64,000 nt of DNA from Platerodrilus igneus (taxonomy: Eukaryota > Arthropoda > Insecta > Coleoptera > Lycidae), in NCBI GenBank assembly GCA_036346225.1, contig JARFIW010001366.1, positions 1-64,000 on the forward strand. The letters are read 5' to 3'. Position numbers and translations under genes: made by a program. The notes beneath the pieces were generated by a model. The model had not been told where the DNA came from. It searched no databases and saw nothing but the letters and a program-made list of their open reading frames with translations. Positions 1-10,500 of this stretch are shown in pieces (the stretch's first letter is position 1; each line of letters starts with the position of its first letter).

Positions 1-598
1 TATGGGTACAATTCTGCTTGCGTATTTGACAAATGTATTGATTTGGTGGAGTGGGGGTTCTCTTACAATTTTTAAATACGTATTACATTTTAAAATGGAT
101 AAAACTTCTTTTAATTGGTCAATTTGTGTTATTTTTCAATATCTGATTTAATTTTATTTGAATAAAATATTTCCAATTAATGTTTTCTGCGCAGTAGGTT
201 ATTCATTATATAATATTTTGTAAAACAAAACATATTGTATAAGAAGTTTATTAAAATAAAATAAGGTACAAAAGATTACTTACCAAACTTCTTTATCGAG
301 GTGTAAATGGGGTGTTTGCATTTTTATTCAGAACAAAGGGAATAGGTGGAATTGTTTGATCTACTTATAGCAGACTATGTTTTCAGTTTTGTATTTTAGT
401 AAAGCTTTATTTGATTAAGTTAAAACAAGTGTGCTCAAATATTTAATGCACAACACATGACAAATCAATACATACAAACACATACGACAAAGAGGAGAGG
501 CAAATATAATCGAAGCGGCTGCCGTATTTCTTTTATAGTTACCCCTGCTGCTCGCGCATACACACCGGCGATTGATGATACTGCGTTCTAAACATGTA
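1..598. other. No gene seen
   Basis: AT-rich flank upstream of the mariner element. I see no coding similarity and no clear repeat structure here. It ends in the TA dinucleotide (597-598) that forms the left target-site copy of the mariner insertion. Confidence 0.5.
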
Positions 599-1103
599 CA
601 GTGTGTCCAAAATTGGATGTATTAAATGGGTAACTTAGTTGTTATTAAAGATACAATAAAACTGTGTACGCAGTCATGTGCCAACTTTTTGAGATCAATT
701 CAATGGTGAAATCACAAATGAGCGATCTTCTTTTGTTTTCGAGTTATAGCCAAAAATTGATATTTTTAACAATTCTATTAATTTGTATAACTCGTTTGGT
801 TGCAAAAATATCCAAAAATACTGTAAAAGTTTTTTATACAGTTTTTTACATAGAATACAGTGGCGTACGCAAATATTTAATATTTATAATACTTTTGAGG
901 TTATAATATAAACTTGCATTTTTTTAAATAGAAACCACAATTGGTTGTCACTCTATTTAAAAGCTCTTTTTGACAGCTTTTCAAAAATATATAGTTTAAT
1001 ATAATTATCTTTTCAAACGGCCGAATTATTCCATGTTTTTGGTATAATAAAAAAATTTATTATATTGGTAATAAATAGTTGGCCCCGAAACAAAAGGTAA
1101 ACA
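599..1103 (+). repeat. Mariner left terminal inverted repeat
   Basis: This arm pairs with 2645-3146 in inverted orientation. Matching stretches include the outer CAGTGTGTCC, an internal CCATGTTTTTGGTATAATAA block and the inner AAACAAAAGGTAAACA edge. An 80-codon open frame in this arm and its mirror in the other arm are a by-product of the repeat and not separate genes. Confidence 0.9.
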
Positions 1104-1213
1104 AAAAACGACAATTGTTTGTATAACAAACGTAAACGAGCTTCAATCATATCTATTGCACATGCAATAAATTGTATTGTTAGTTTGTAAGTGAAGCATC
1201 AGTCTGTTACTAA

Positions 1214-2286
1214 ATGGCAAAATTTGAAAATTACGAAAAATTCGATATGCTAGTTGCATTTATTGAGTCTGCGAGAATTCCTCTATCAGTAAAAACTTTA
1301 TATTTTAACAGGTAATTGTGTAACTAATAGCAAATAATATTACTATGCCGTTTGTAAATAATACAGATACCCTGAAAGACAACAACCTAATATTAACATG
1401 TTTAAAAAGATAGATAGTAATTTACAACAGTTTGGCTGCTTTGAAAAACATAGAACGAAACAGTATGCAGTTTTTAATTAAGATCAAACTACTGTTTCAA
1501 CCATAGCATGTGTGGAAACAAACCCAAGAACATCATGCAGGAAAATTGAAAGGGAAATGGGTGTTTCTAAATCAGCAGCTTCAAGAATATTGAAGCGTAA
1601 TAAATATCGACCCTATAAAAATAAAATTATACATAGTTTGTTTCCCGACGATTTTCAAAAAAAAGGCGATTTTGTCAATGGTATCCCCGTAAATGTTCTG
1701 CTACTAACAATTTTGGAAATAACATTATATGGTCTGATGAAGCACTTGCTGGTCGAATGAAAATACCTATCAAACATACGAGGCGTCAACAAAGCCGTTA
1801 TGGTTTGAATATTTGTTGCTACATTGTTGGTGGCAAACTTCAATACCATATTTTGAAAACAATCATTCAGCTTGTCGCTATATTGAAATTTTGTATACCA
1901 ACTTGCACGAATTACTGGAGGACATGCCTCTCGAAAAAAGACAAAAAGTGTGGTTCCAACAAGATGGTGCACCCCCGCACAACGCTATAATTACTCGTGA
2001 TTATTTAAATAGAGAATATCTTAATAAATGGATGGGTACGTTTGGACCTGTTCAGTGGCCGCCTAGATCTCCTGACTTGTCGATATTGGACTATTTCTTG
2101 TGGAATTTTTTGAAAGAGGAAATCTATAAAACCCAGAACCATAGTATTGAAGAGTTGCGGAATTCAATTGAAGCAGCATTTCGTAAAGTTAAGGCGGTTT
2201 ATTTATTAAATTCTATTAAGTCTTTAATAAAACGATGCGAACTTTGTTTAAGAGAGAATGGAAGCCAGTTTGAACAATATCTCTGA
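1214..2286 (+). pseudogene. Mariner transposase, decayed, with one short intron
   Basis: This gene would catalyse cut-and-paste transposition of the surrounding element. The reading starts at the ATG at 1214 (MAKFENYEKF), an N-terminal helix-turn-helix region resembling DUF4817. A 55-bp GT-AG intron (1312-1366) restores the frame into YPERQQPN. An in-frame TAA lies near 1480, followed by a second helix-turn-helix (SCRKIEREMGVSKSAASRIL). A frameshift near 1665 precedes the first catalytic motif WSDEALAGR (about 1733), and another precedes WFQQDGAPPH (about 1950) and SPDLSILDYFLW (about 2070-2105). The triad aspartates are present, with 41 residues between the second and third. One stop and at least two frameshifts make it non-functional. 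The intron call rests on frame restoration and splice consensus only. Confidence 0.85.
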
Positions 2287-2343
2287 ATTATCAGTAAATG
2301 AAGTTATTGTAGTATTCCCATCCGTGTTCTAGTGTTTTATATA

Positions 2344-2475
2344 TATTATGTGTGAGGGTGTGTGTAGGTGAGGGTGTGTGTGGTTGTGTGCGCATGCGTG
2401 CGTGCATGCGTGGGCGCGTGCTTGTGTGTGTGTTTGTGAGGGCATGAGGTGTGTGAGTATGTGTGTATTTGTGTT
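2344..2475 (+). repeat. Degenerate GT-rich simple sequence
   Basis: Irregular runs of TGTG, GCGTG and GAGGGTG lie between the transposase stop and the right TIR of the mariner. There is no coding evidence. Confidence 0.7.
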
Positions 2476-2644
2476 ACCATATATGGATTATAGACTGTTT
2501 AAATGTGGATAGGAAAGTATAATTTTCAATTTAAGTTGTAGTTATATTAATTTTTGTAATATATGTAGTTATGATATTGTATTCTTCTAGCTTTCAAACT
2601 TTGTTGTTTAGATTGGTGTGGTACAATAATAAACTCTTGTTTTG

Positions 2645-3146
2645 TGTTTACCTTTTGTTTCGCGGCCAATTATAAATTACCAATACAATAAATTATTTTA
2701 TTATACCAAAAACATGGAATACATCGGCCATTTGAAAAAATAATTATACTAGACTATATATTTTGAAAAGCTGTCAAAAAGCTTTTAAATAAAGTGACAA
2801 CCAATTGTGGTTTCCATTTAAAAAAATGCAAGTTTATATTATAACCTCAAAAGTATTATAAATATTAAATATTTGCGTACGCCACTGTATTCTACGTAAA
2901 AAACCATATAAAAGACTTCTACAGTATTTTTGGATATTTTTGCAAACAAACGAGTTATGAGAATTAATAGAATTGTTAAAAATATCAATTTTTGGCTATA
3001 ACTCGAAAACAAAAGAAGATCGCTCATTTGTGATTTCACCATTGAATTGATCTCAAAAAGTTGGCACATAACTGCGTACACAGTTTTATTGTATCTTTAA
3101 TAACAACTAAGTTACCCATCTAATACATCCAATTTGGGACACACTG
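2645..3146 (-). repeat. Mariner right terminal inverted repeat
   Basis: Inverse of 599-1103, about 500 bp, ending GGACACACTG next to TA. The inner edge is the inverse of AAACAAAAGGTAAACA. Confidence 0.9.
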
Positions 3147-3373
3147 TACAACAGCCAGTCGACTTTAAATTATACCATATAATATATTCATGAATACAAT
3201 AGAGTACCGTTGCAATATTTATTTCTTTCAAGTTATTATATTTAAATTCACATTGTTCCCTTTCAGTTTATCACTGCAAAGACGTAATATGCGGTATGAG
3301 GATAAATAATAAACCATTATCAAACAGAAATTGTTTGATAAATGCTAACAATCCCTAGTCCGTTTAAAGATTG

Positions 3374-3815
3374 TACAGCTCCCCAAAAAAAAATAGAAAT
3401 TTTGTTAGCCAGGACCTAACTCACAGAACTATATGTAATCAAGAACTCTGAAACCGAATCCGGATTCCAAATAATCCCATCACGTCAGATTCAACTTCAA
3501 AAAATAGGATAAAAGCCATAAAATTCAATTTAAATCCAAATAAAACCCCACAATCATATATCGCATCAATCCCACAACCCCATGACGTTAAAACACCATA
3601 ACTCTAAACCCTAAAACTCCAAAGCCCTTAAACCCCTTAAGCCGGTAGAAAAGAAATTTAGGCACCTTCAAGCAGTGAAAATCAATATGTTTCAAACAGC
3701 TATTCCCTTTAATCCCACAGTCACGTCACCTTAAAACCCCATAGTCCCAATCTTTATGACCGTAAAAACCCCATAACCTTATGACCCCATAGCTCCATAG
3801 ATCACGAGTCAGAAT
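3374..3815 (+). repeat. Element D left TIR with CCCCAT-type subrepeats
   Basis: This arm matches the reverse complement of 20360-20785. It contains many degenerate repeats of the form AACCCCATA/AAACCCC, spaced roughly every 10-30 bp. The mariner insertion lies just outside it. Confidence 0.75.
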
Positions 3816-3892
3816 GATCACTTCTATCAGTGTTGAAGAGAATTATTTTTTTCATGTGTTGGCAATTCAAGGCACCTGCACGTAAGTAGGTA

Positions 3893-3981
3893 GGTAAGGC
3901 CGATCTGACTTCCAAACGGTGCACGCGTATGTTTTTCAATGTAACATACGCGTGCACCGTTTTAAAGCCAGACCGGCCTTA
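3893..3981. repeat. Polinton P1 left terminal hairpin
   Basis: An imperfect palindrome in which AAGGCCGATCTGACTTC and the GGTGCACGCGTATG arm are followed, after a short loop, by their complements ending in GCCAGACCGGCCTT. The stem is about 35 bp. The same structure occurs at every Polinton end in the window. Confidence 0.85.
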
Positions 3982-3999
3982 TATTACTTTCAATGTAAC

Positions 4000-4267
4000 A
4001 TATCACAAACCTTATGTAAATTCAAAAGATCTTGTAGTGAATAAGAGGTTTGAAGTTTTGAAAGTGGAAACTGTCAAGACAAAATACGGAGAATGAGTGT
4101 TAGTGGAAACAGAAGAGTTCAAAAGTATATTGCCATTGAGATATTTTGAATACCTTCAAGCACATGGAGTGAAACAATTAAATGAAAGTATTGGCTCGAA
4201 CGAACACGTATACATAACTAGTAAGGGATCGATCGGTCTACCTGTCAACATAGAATTTTCAGAATAA
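4000..4267 (+). pseudogene. 98-aa Polinton gene, 5'-truncated copy
   Basis: This is the P1 counterpart of the intact 98-codon gene at 59344-59640. Matching runs include NKRFEVLKVET, EEFKSILPLRYFEYLQ and SKGSIGLPVNIEFSE. The first ten or so codons, including the start, are gone because P1's left TIR is fused directly onto the body of the gene. A TGA replaces a codon after KTKYGE. It cannot make the full protein. Confidence 0.8.
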
Positions 4268-4552
4268 TATGTCACTATTCTAAGAAATTAGTTTATTATA
4301 ATAATTTACATCTTGTTCTTTACTGTTTATTTAATTATAACACATCTAAGGCAATTGTATAAAGAATGCTGTATTTAATTAAAGTGAGTTCTGATTTATG
4401 TGTTTTACTTTGAAGTTGCTACCTTGTTTAGAGGAAATATTGTTTAAAAAGAAACTTTTATAAAATACTTTTATTTACATATTGTTGAGTATTTTGATCT
4501 AACTATTTACAGTTAAAAAGAATCACACTAAATATTTTTTACAACTTAAAAT

Positions 4553-5276
4553 CTAACTATTTATAAATGAAAAAGTATTTATTAATTCCCGTTCTTGAAG
4601 TATCTGCTGCTCCCTTACAGCCAGTTCCTCTCTTTTTTGCTTTAATATTTCTAGTTCCAAATCTAGACGACGCAGTAGCTTCTCTCCACGCTTTTTAAAT
4701 TCATTAAGCAACTCTACTGTATCCTCTTCGTAGGATTTGTCATCTTCACAGCAAACAGTCATATTAGGTCCAGGGCATAGCTTTTTCATAGTCAACATGT
4801 TTTTGCCGGATCTGCGAGCATAGCATAACAGATTATCGTAGGTTCCCCCTTTTTTTTGTATACTACGTGATGTTTCTGAGAGGATCAGAATGTGCCAACG
4901 TCCAACGATAGCCTCAGAATTTTCAGAATGGTTTTTTGATCCTATTCTAATGTAAATTATAAATTAGTAGTGTTTGCATAAACATAAATATATTCTAACG
5001 TACGTGTATGGTTCTGCTTTACTATGACGTTGATCATTGGTACACCTAATTTCGAGTAAAGGAACTGGCTGCGGTGGAACAACAGGAGCGACAAGCTCGG
5101 ACATTTCATTGCTCCTAAAACGCGCAAATCTATCAATATTAAAAAACGACATATATAAATGTGAAAAAGCACTTACCGTGATATATCTATTAAGTCACTA
5201 TCAAAAATAGCAGTAGGGTCAACTTTCACACTATCGTTGGTACCGCTACCATCTTTGGTCAATGAAAAGTTGTCAT
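4553..5276 (-). pseudogene. Three-exon Polinton gene with C-terminal coiled coil
   Basis: I do not recognise a family. Three exons join in one frame with GT-AG borders: exon 1 at 5276-5177, intron with GTAAGT; exon 2 at 5129-5004, intron with GTACGT; exon 3 at 4946-4553. Exon 1 encodes an acidic segment ending FDSDLIDIS. Exon 2 has a proline-rich APVVPPQPVPL. Exon 3 has a segment with GRWHILIL and KKGGTYDNLLCYARRSGKN, then a charged heptad-like helix rich in E, K, L and R to the stop. Exon 1 has lost one base after its ATG relative to the copy at 58478, so the ATG runs into an early stop; otherwise all splice sites look usable. A structural or DNA-binding role is possible, but nothing shows it. 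Confidence 0.65.
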
Positions 5277-5279
5277 TTT

Positions 5280-6246
5280 TTAAAGTTGCTAGTAACTAAT
5301 AATTATACAAGAGATCTGATTGAATACTGTTGGTAAAATCTACGTGAAGTATTTATATTAAATAAGAAACGGGTTTGTTAGAAAAAAATTAGAAATTTGC
5401 AACGTTTTCTGAAAAAAAATGCAAATGAAAATGTTATATATTCAGCTATGTAATCTATTCTAATAAGTAAAAAACAGTATGTAAGCAAAGATAATGATGC
5501 TCTCAGCAAAAAATAACGAATTGGGTTCATTGTCTGAAAAATTGCAAATATACATTTTTTTATAGTTAATCATGTAAGATATTCAAATTAAAAAAAAATA
5601 GTAAATTGTCAGCAAGGTATTTCAAATTTGCTTTATTTTTCTGAAAAAATTGCAAAATGTTTAATTTTATAGCTAACCATAAAATACATTTTCATTAAAT
5701 AAGAGTAGTACTGTACTGCAAGCATATTTTTCGTAAACACCAGCATAAATGAAAGGTACAAGGTCGTGTAAAAATAGTACTGTACTGCAAGCATATTTTC
5801 CGTAAACACGAGCATAAATGAAAGTATACAAGGTCGTGTCGATGCCACTGTTAATAAACGAAATCAGAAACTTTTCTTATATAGAACTGGATTTGTAAGT
5901 GCACACGGTTGGAATTTATAAATTCATTGTTAACTTTTCTGCTGAACATTCTTTGGGAATTAAACCATTCATGGTTGTAAACCGTCTTTATTTACCTTAG
6001 ATCATGAATCAAAACGTAAATAAAGATGATTTTAACAACTGCTTCCAAAGCAATTCGCTATGCAATTATTTTGATTGCATAGAAATAAATACTATTGCAA
6101 TTTTGCATTATAACCTTTTGTATGCTAAGAATAAAACCTTTTACAGTTGTTTTGCTTACGTCAGAACATATTTATGTATAAATAGTCAATAAATCTCTAC
6201 ATATATTAATTATTAAGTAGTGTAGTAATTGCAAAGAACAACCATC
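5280..6246. other. AT-rich non-coding spacer with tandem repeat
   Basis: The spacer lies between the three-exon gene and PolB and has no supportable gene. It contains two adjacent near-identical copies of about 73 bp (about 5705-5776 and 5777-5848) sharing TAGTACTGTACTGCAAGCAT and AAGGTCGTGT. It also holds repeated CTGAAAAAATTGCAAA motifs. Because it separates divergently transcribed genes, it may hold promoters for both; that is inference. Confidence 0.5.
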
Positions 6247-9200
6247 ATGAATTCTGAAACGGTAGCCGAAGTTAGTAGTGATATTTTAAAGTTAACAGTG
6301 AAGTGTATGAATCTAATTAAATCGTTTGATGCAATTATGAAACACATCATCATTCTTAAGACAAACATAAGTTTATTAAAACTTGCAATTAAAAACAAAG
6401 TATACGAAGACAATCGCCAGGAAAATCCTAATAGACTGGAGCCTACTATGGCACATCTTAAAAGTTACCTTGTACGATTGAAATACTTGAACGTTCTTTG
6501 GAATACCAAGGTAAAGGTATTGATGCAACGCTTTCTAGAAGTCATAACCGGCATTTGGTTTGGCATGATGTAGAATCCTGTTTTGGAGATCGAATAATTA
6601 CGGGACTCATTACCAATTTAAGGTTTAAAAATCCTCTAGTGTTCTTAGACAAGGCGTTCGCTAGTTTTAAACGCAAGATTGTTGCTTGCTTAAAGAATTC
6701 AATGTTGAAAGTTAATGTAATATTCACCGATAACTTTGTTAAGCCTACAACTGAGGAAATAGATTTGAAGACGTTTCCTACTGCAAATCATCACATCGAT
6801 ATCGACACCAATCTCAAGCAGTGGTATAAGGATAACGCATTGGACAAGATATCAATGCGATTAGAAGAATTTAGCGAAAAGGATTCAGGTTGGGCAATCC
6901 AAGAAGTTTTACACTTAAAGGTAAATATAAACAATCATGAACCGCTTAAAGGAGGGTGTTCAACGTTTGTTCCGGGTCCGGACTTTATAGCAAAAGAACG
7001 AGCTGTGGTAAATGTAATAAATAACGACCAACATTGCTTTCTTTGGGCCGTGGTTTCCGCTTTACATCCTGCTAAACAAAAGCTTCGTAGAAGATCTAGC
7101 TATCCACATTTTGATTCAGTATTACGCTACAATTCACAGTTTCCAATTGCATTAAAAGACATAAAAAAACTGAGAACCTCAACAATCTTGCAATTAACTT
7201 ATATTGTATAGAAAATACTAAAATACTACCGTTTTGTTTATGTGAAAATTTAGGAAAAATAGAACCTATTATTTTGTTAGTTTTAAATAACGATTCCTTA
7301 CGATATTCTCGTCCGACAGATGCTAATGAGAATCACTTTCATTTAACTTGGATTAAGGATATGTTAAAATTATTTGCAAAACAGTTGTCTTCACATCACC
7401 ATAGAAAATTTTTTTGTTATAGATGTTTAAATAATTTTAGTACAACAGCATTATTTAAGCATCATTTGAATTATTGCGAAAAACAGAATACTTGCTCAAT
7501 AAGATTACCCGAAGAATCCGAAAAGTATCTAACATTTAAACATTTCCGCTACCAAGAAAAAGTATCATTTGTAGTTTATGCAGATCTCGAATGTATATTA
7601 GAACCATGCAATGAGTCGGAGGTAATATTAAACACAGTCTCTTACCAAAGGCATATACCCTTTAGTGTAGCGTACTATTTAAAATGCTCGTATGATAATA
7701 AATATTCCAAATTTCAATTGTATCGCGGAAAGGATTGTATAGAATGGTTTGTTGCTCAATTGAAACTGATTTCAAACACGACGAATAAAATTTTCTGTAA
7801 CCCAAAACCTATGAATCCTTTAACAGAAGAACAAAAGTCAGCATTTAAACTTGCCCTTCACTGTCACATTTGCAATAAACCTTTTAGTATAGATGATATT
7901 AGAGTTCGCGATCACTGCCACTTTACAGGTGAATTTCGACCAGCGGCTCATCAAGATTGCAACATCAATTATCATAATTGTTATATGATACCAGTAGTTT
8001 TTCATAACTTATCAGGCTACGATTCGCGTTTCATTATTAAAAAAATCTCGTTAGAGTTTTCAGGTTCGTTAAGCATTCTACCAATAAATAAGGAAAAATA
8101 CATATCTTTTACAAAATATGCAAAAGGTATTAAAGTTAGTTTTAGATTTATCCATTCATTCAGGTTTATGGCAACTAGCATCGAAAAATTAGCTTCCTAC
8201 TTAGATGATAATAAAAAATCCATCACCGGGGAAAATTGTAACACTGATAATGAGTTTCGGTTACTTACGCATAAAGGCATATTTCCCTATGATTACATTA
8301 ACTCTTGGGATAGGCTCAATGAAACCGATTTACTCTGTAAAACAGCATTCTTTAATCGTTTGCGCAATGAAAAAGTATCAGATGAAGACTACAATCATGC
8401 TAAACACGTTTGGCAAACATTTAATATAAAAACACTAGGGGACTATTCAGTTCTATATTTAAAAACAGATGTACTGCTCTTGACTGATATATTTGAAAAC
8501 TTTAGAAAAACTTGCATGTTCACGTATAAGTTAGATCCACGTCACTACTTTACGGTTCCTGGTTTAGCTCTAGACGCAATGTTAAAAACGACGAACGTTA
8601 AACTCGAGTTGCTTACTGATATTAAAAAAATAATGTTTTTAGAACGGGGAATTCGTGGTGGCGTTTCACAATGTTCGAATAGATATGCCAAAGTAAATAA
8701 CAAATATATGAATGCAGATTATGATCCGAATTTCGATTCTAAATATTTAATGTATTTTGATGTTAATAATTTATATGGGGCTGCAATGTCTGAATATCTT
8801 CCATATGGAGTATTTGAATTTTTAGATGGCACCAGTCCAGATATAGTATGTTTAGACATACTTAATATTCTTAATGATTCTGATGTAGGATATATTTTTG
8901 AATGCGATTTACACTACCCAGTATCTTTACATGAAATTCACAGTGACTTAGCTTTGGCACCTGAACATATGATACCACCAGTACCTTCTAATAAATCAAA
9001 CTTAAAGAAATTACTTACAACATTATATCTAAAACTTAACTATATTATTCACTACAAGAATTTAAAAATGTATTTAAGCTACGGTTTAGAATTGAAAAAG
9101 ATTCATAAGGTTCTTCGGTTTAAACAAGCCCCTTGGTTAAAAGAATACATTGATTTGAATACGAAATTAAGACAACAGTCAAAAAACAGTTTCGATATAT

Positions 9201-10002
9201 GCTTTTATAAAAATATGATAAATTCGGTTTATGGAAAGATGATGGAAAACGTACGGAAAAGGAAAGATGTGAAGTTAGTGACCGAATGGGAAGGACGGTT
9301 TGGAGCTCGTAGTTACATAGCGAAGCCTAATTTTCACAGTTGCACTGTGTTAGACAAAGATCTGGTCTTAATAGAAATGAATAAATTAGAGGTTTATTTA
9401 AACAAACCCATTTATGTAGGTTTCTCTATTCTAGATATTTCAAAAACCTATTTTTATGAATTTCACTATAGTTATATAAAATCGCAATTTGCTAACAAAG
9501 CAAAGCTGCTGTACACAGATACTGATAGTTTGATATACGAGTTTAGCGTTGAAGATATTTACTCTTATATCAAACAAGATATTCATAGATTTGATACTTC
9601 CGATTACGACCCTCATAACAAATATCATATCCCATTATCTAATAAAAAGGTTCCTGGTATTATGAAAGATGAAAACAATGGTGATATCATGCTAGAGTTT
9701 GTAGGGCTTAGATCTGAAATGTACACTTATAGAGTTCAGAATTGGATATAATAAAAAAGTCAAAGGGATCTTTCTTAACAAGTATTAAGCAAATCTCTTT
9801 TGATGATTATAAGAATGCTTTGTTTTATAAACAGACTGTACAGAAACAGCAATGTTTAATTAGATCAGTCAAACATGATGTCTTTACTATTAAACAAAAC
9901 AAAATTGTTCTTAATCCAAGTGATGATAAAAAAATTCTTAGTACCTCAATCACTGATACTAGACCTTGGGGGTATAACTGTACACTCAGAAATGACTTGT
10001 AA
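6247..10002 (+). pseudogene. polB: Protein-primed family B DNA polymerase (pPolB), P1 copy
   Basis: This polymerase would replicate the Polinton by protein priming. It starts at the ATG at 6247. An N-terminal region of about 330 codons contains a segment with NNDQHCFLWAVVSALHP. A C2H2-like finger lies near 7423, and a Cys/His cluster (CHICNKPF, then DHCHFTGE) at about 7858-7950. Exonuclease motifs are YADLE (7577), [10 protein letters not shown] (about 8008) and YLKTDVLL (about 8455). Polymerase motif A is FDVNNLYG (about 8757), motif B NSVYGK (about 9219) and motif C YTDTDS (about 9512). All catalytic aspartates are visible. Frameshifts near 6500, 7170 and 9748 break it into four frames, but the central 825 codons are open. 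It is the best preserved PolB here. Confidence 0.92.
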
Positions 10003-10500
10003 AGCTTCAACCATTGGCTCAAATAAAGAATGCAATTTATTTTATCCTGATTAACATATAATATTTTTTTAGTTATAAAAACTTCAGTGTTATGTTTATA
10101 CCTGCACAAGTACACCGTTTTTCTTTTTGGATGTGTCTAAAAATAGGATACCTTTCAATCTGTCCGAATTGAACTATATTAGTATAAATGTGTTGTAGAG
10201 AAAAAAATAGTAGTAGTAACCGTTCTGTTAAAAAATACCAGTTAGTTTATTTGAGATATGTATAACAAAGCTTTTATTTAAATTTGACAATGTTTATGAA
10301 TGTTTACTAATTTTCTTAGTAATTCCAACATGTAAAAAAATATTTAAGCAAAAATTAATATTATAACCCATTAACAATCAAACATTTGATATTGTAAAAA
10401 AAACATGTAAAATAATAATAAATAGACTGTGATTGCTAAATGATTTATTGTTTTTTTTTCTTTTTTCATAATTTGTAAAGGTACAGTAATAATAAAGTAA
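10003..10500. other. Non-coding spacer between converging genes
   Basis: About 500 bp of AT-rich DNA between the PolB stop and the major capsid stop. It probably contains the 3' ends and poly(A) signals of both converging transcripts (several AATAAA-like runs). The equivalent spacer in P2 is 53272-53732. No gene is seen. Confidence 0.55.

Larger units (their letters stand above)
599..3146 (+). mobile_element. Tc1/mariner element with ~500-bp TIRs
   Basis: The element begins CAGTGTGTCC and ends with the inverse GGACACACTG, with TA directly outside both ends (597-598 and 3147-3148). That is the TA duplication expected of Tc1/mariner. The inverted arms are unusually long, about 500 bp, and are still highly similar, while the internal transposase is broken. 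The last two aspartates of the catalytic triad are separated by 41 residues, which suggests the DD41D (rosa/Visitor-like) group of mariner. The subgroup is inference; the superfamily is clear. Confidence 0.92.

Noticed and set aside
664..906. An 80-codon frame in the left mariner TIR, mirrored at 2839-3081
   Set aside because: The two frames are the same TIR sequence in inverse orientation. Similarity is explained by the repeat, and there is no known protein match.
6004..6192. A 62-codon frame upstream of PolB in P1
   Set aside because: AT-rich spacer with no counterpart in P2 and no recognisable motif.
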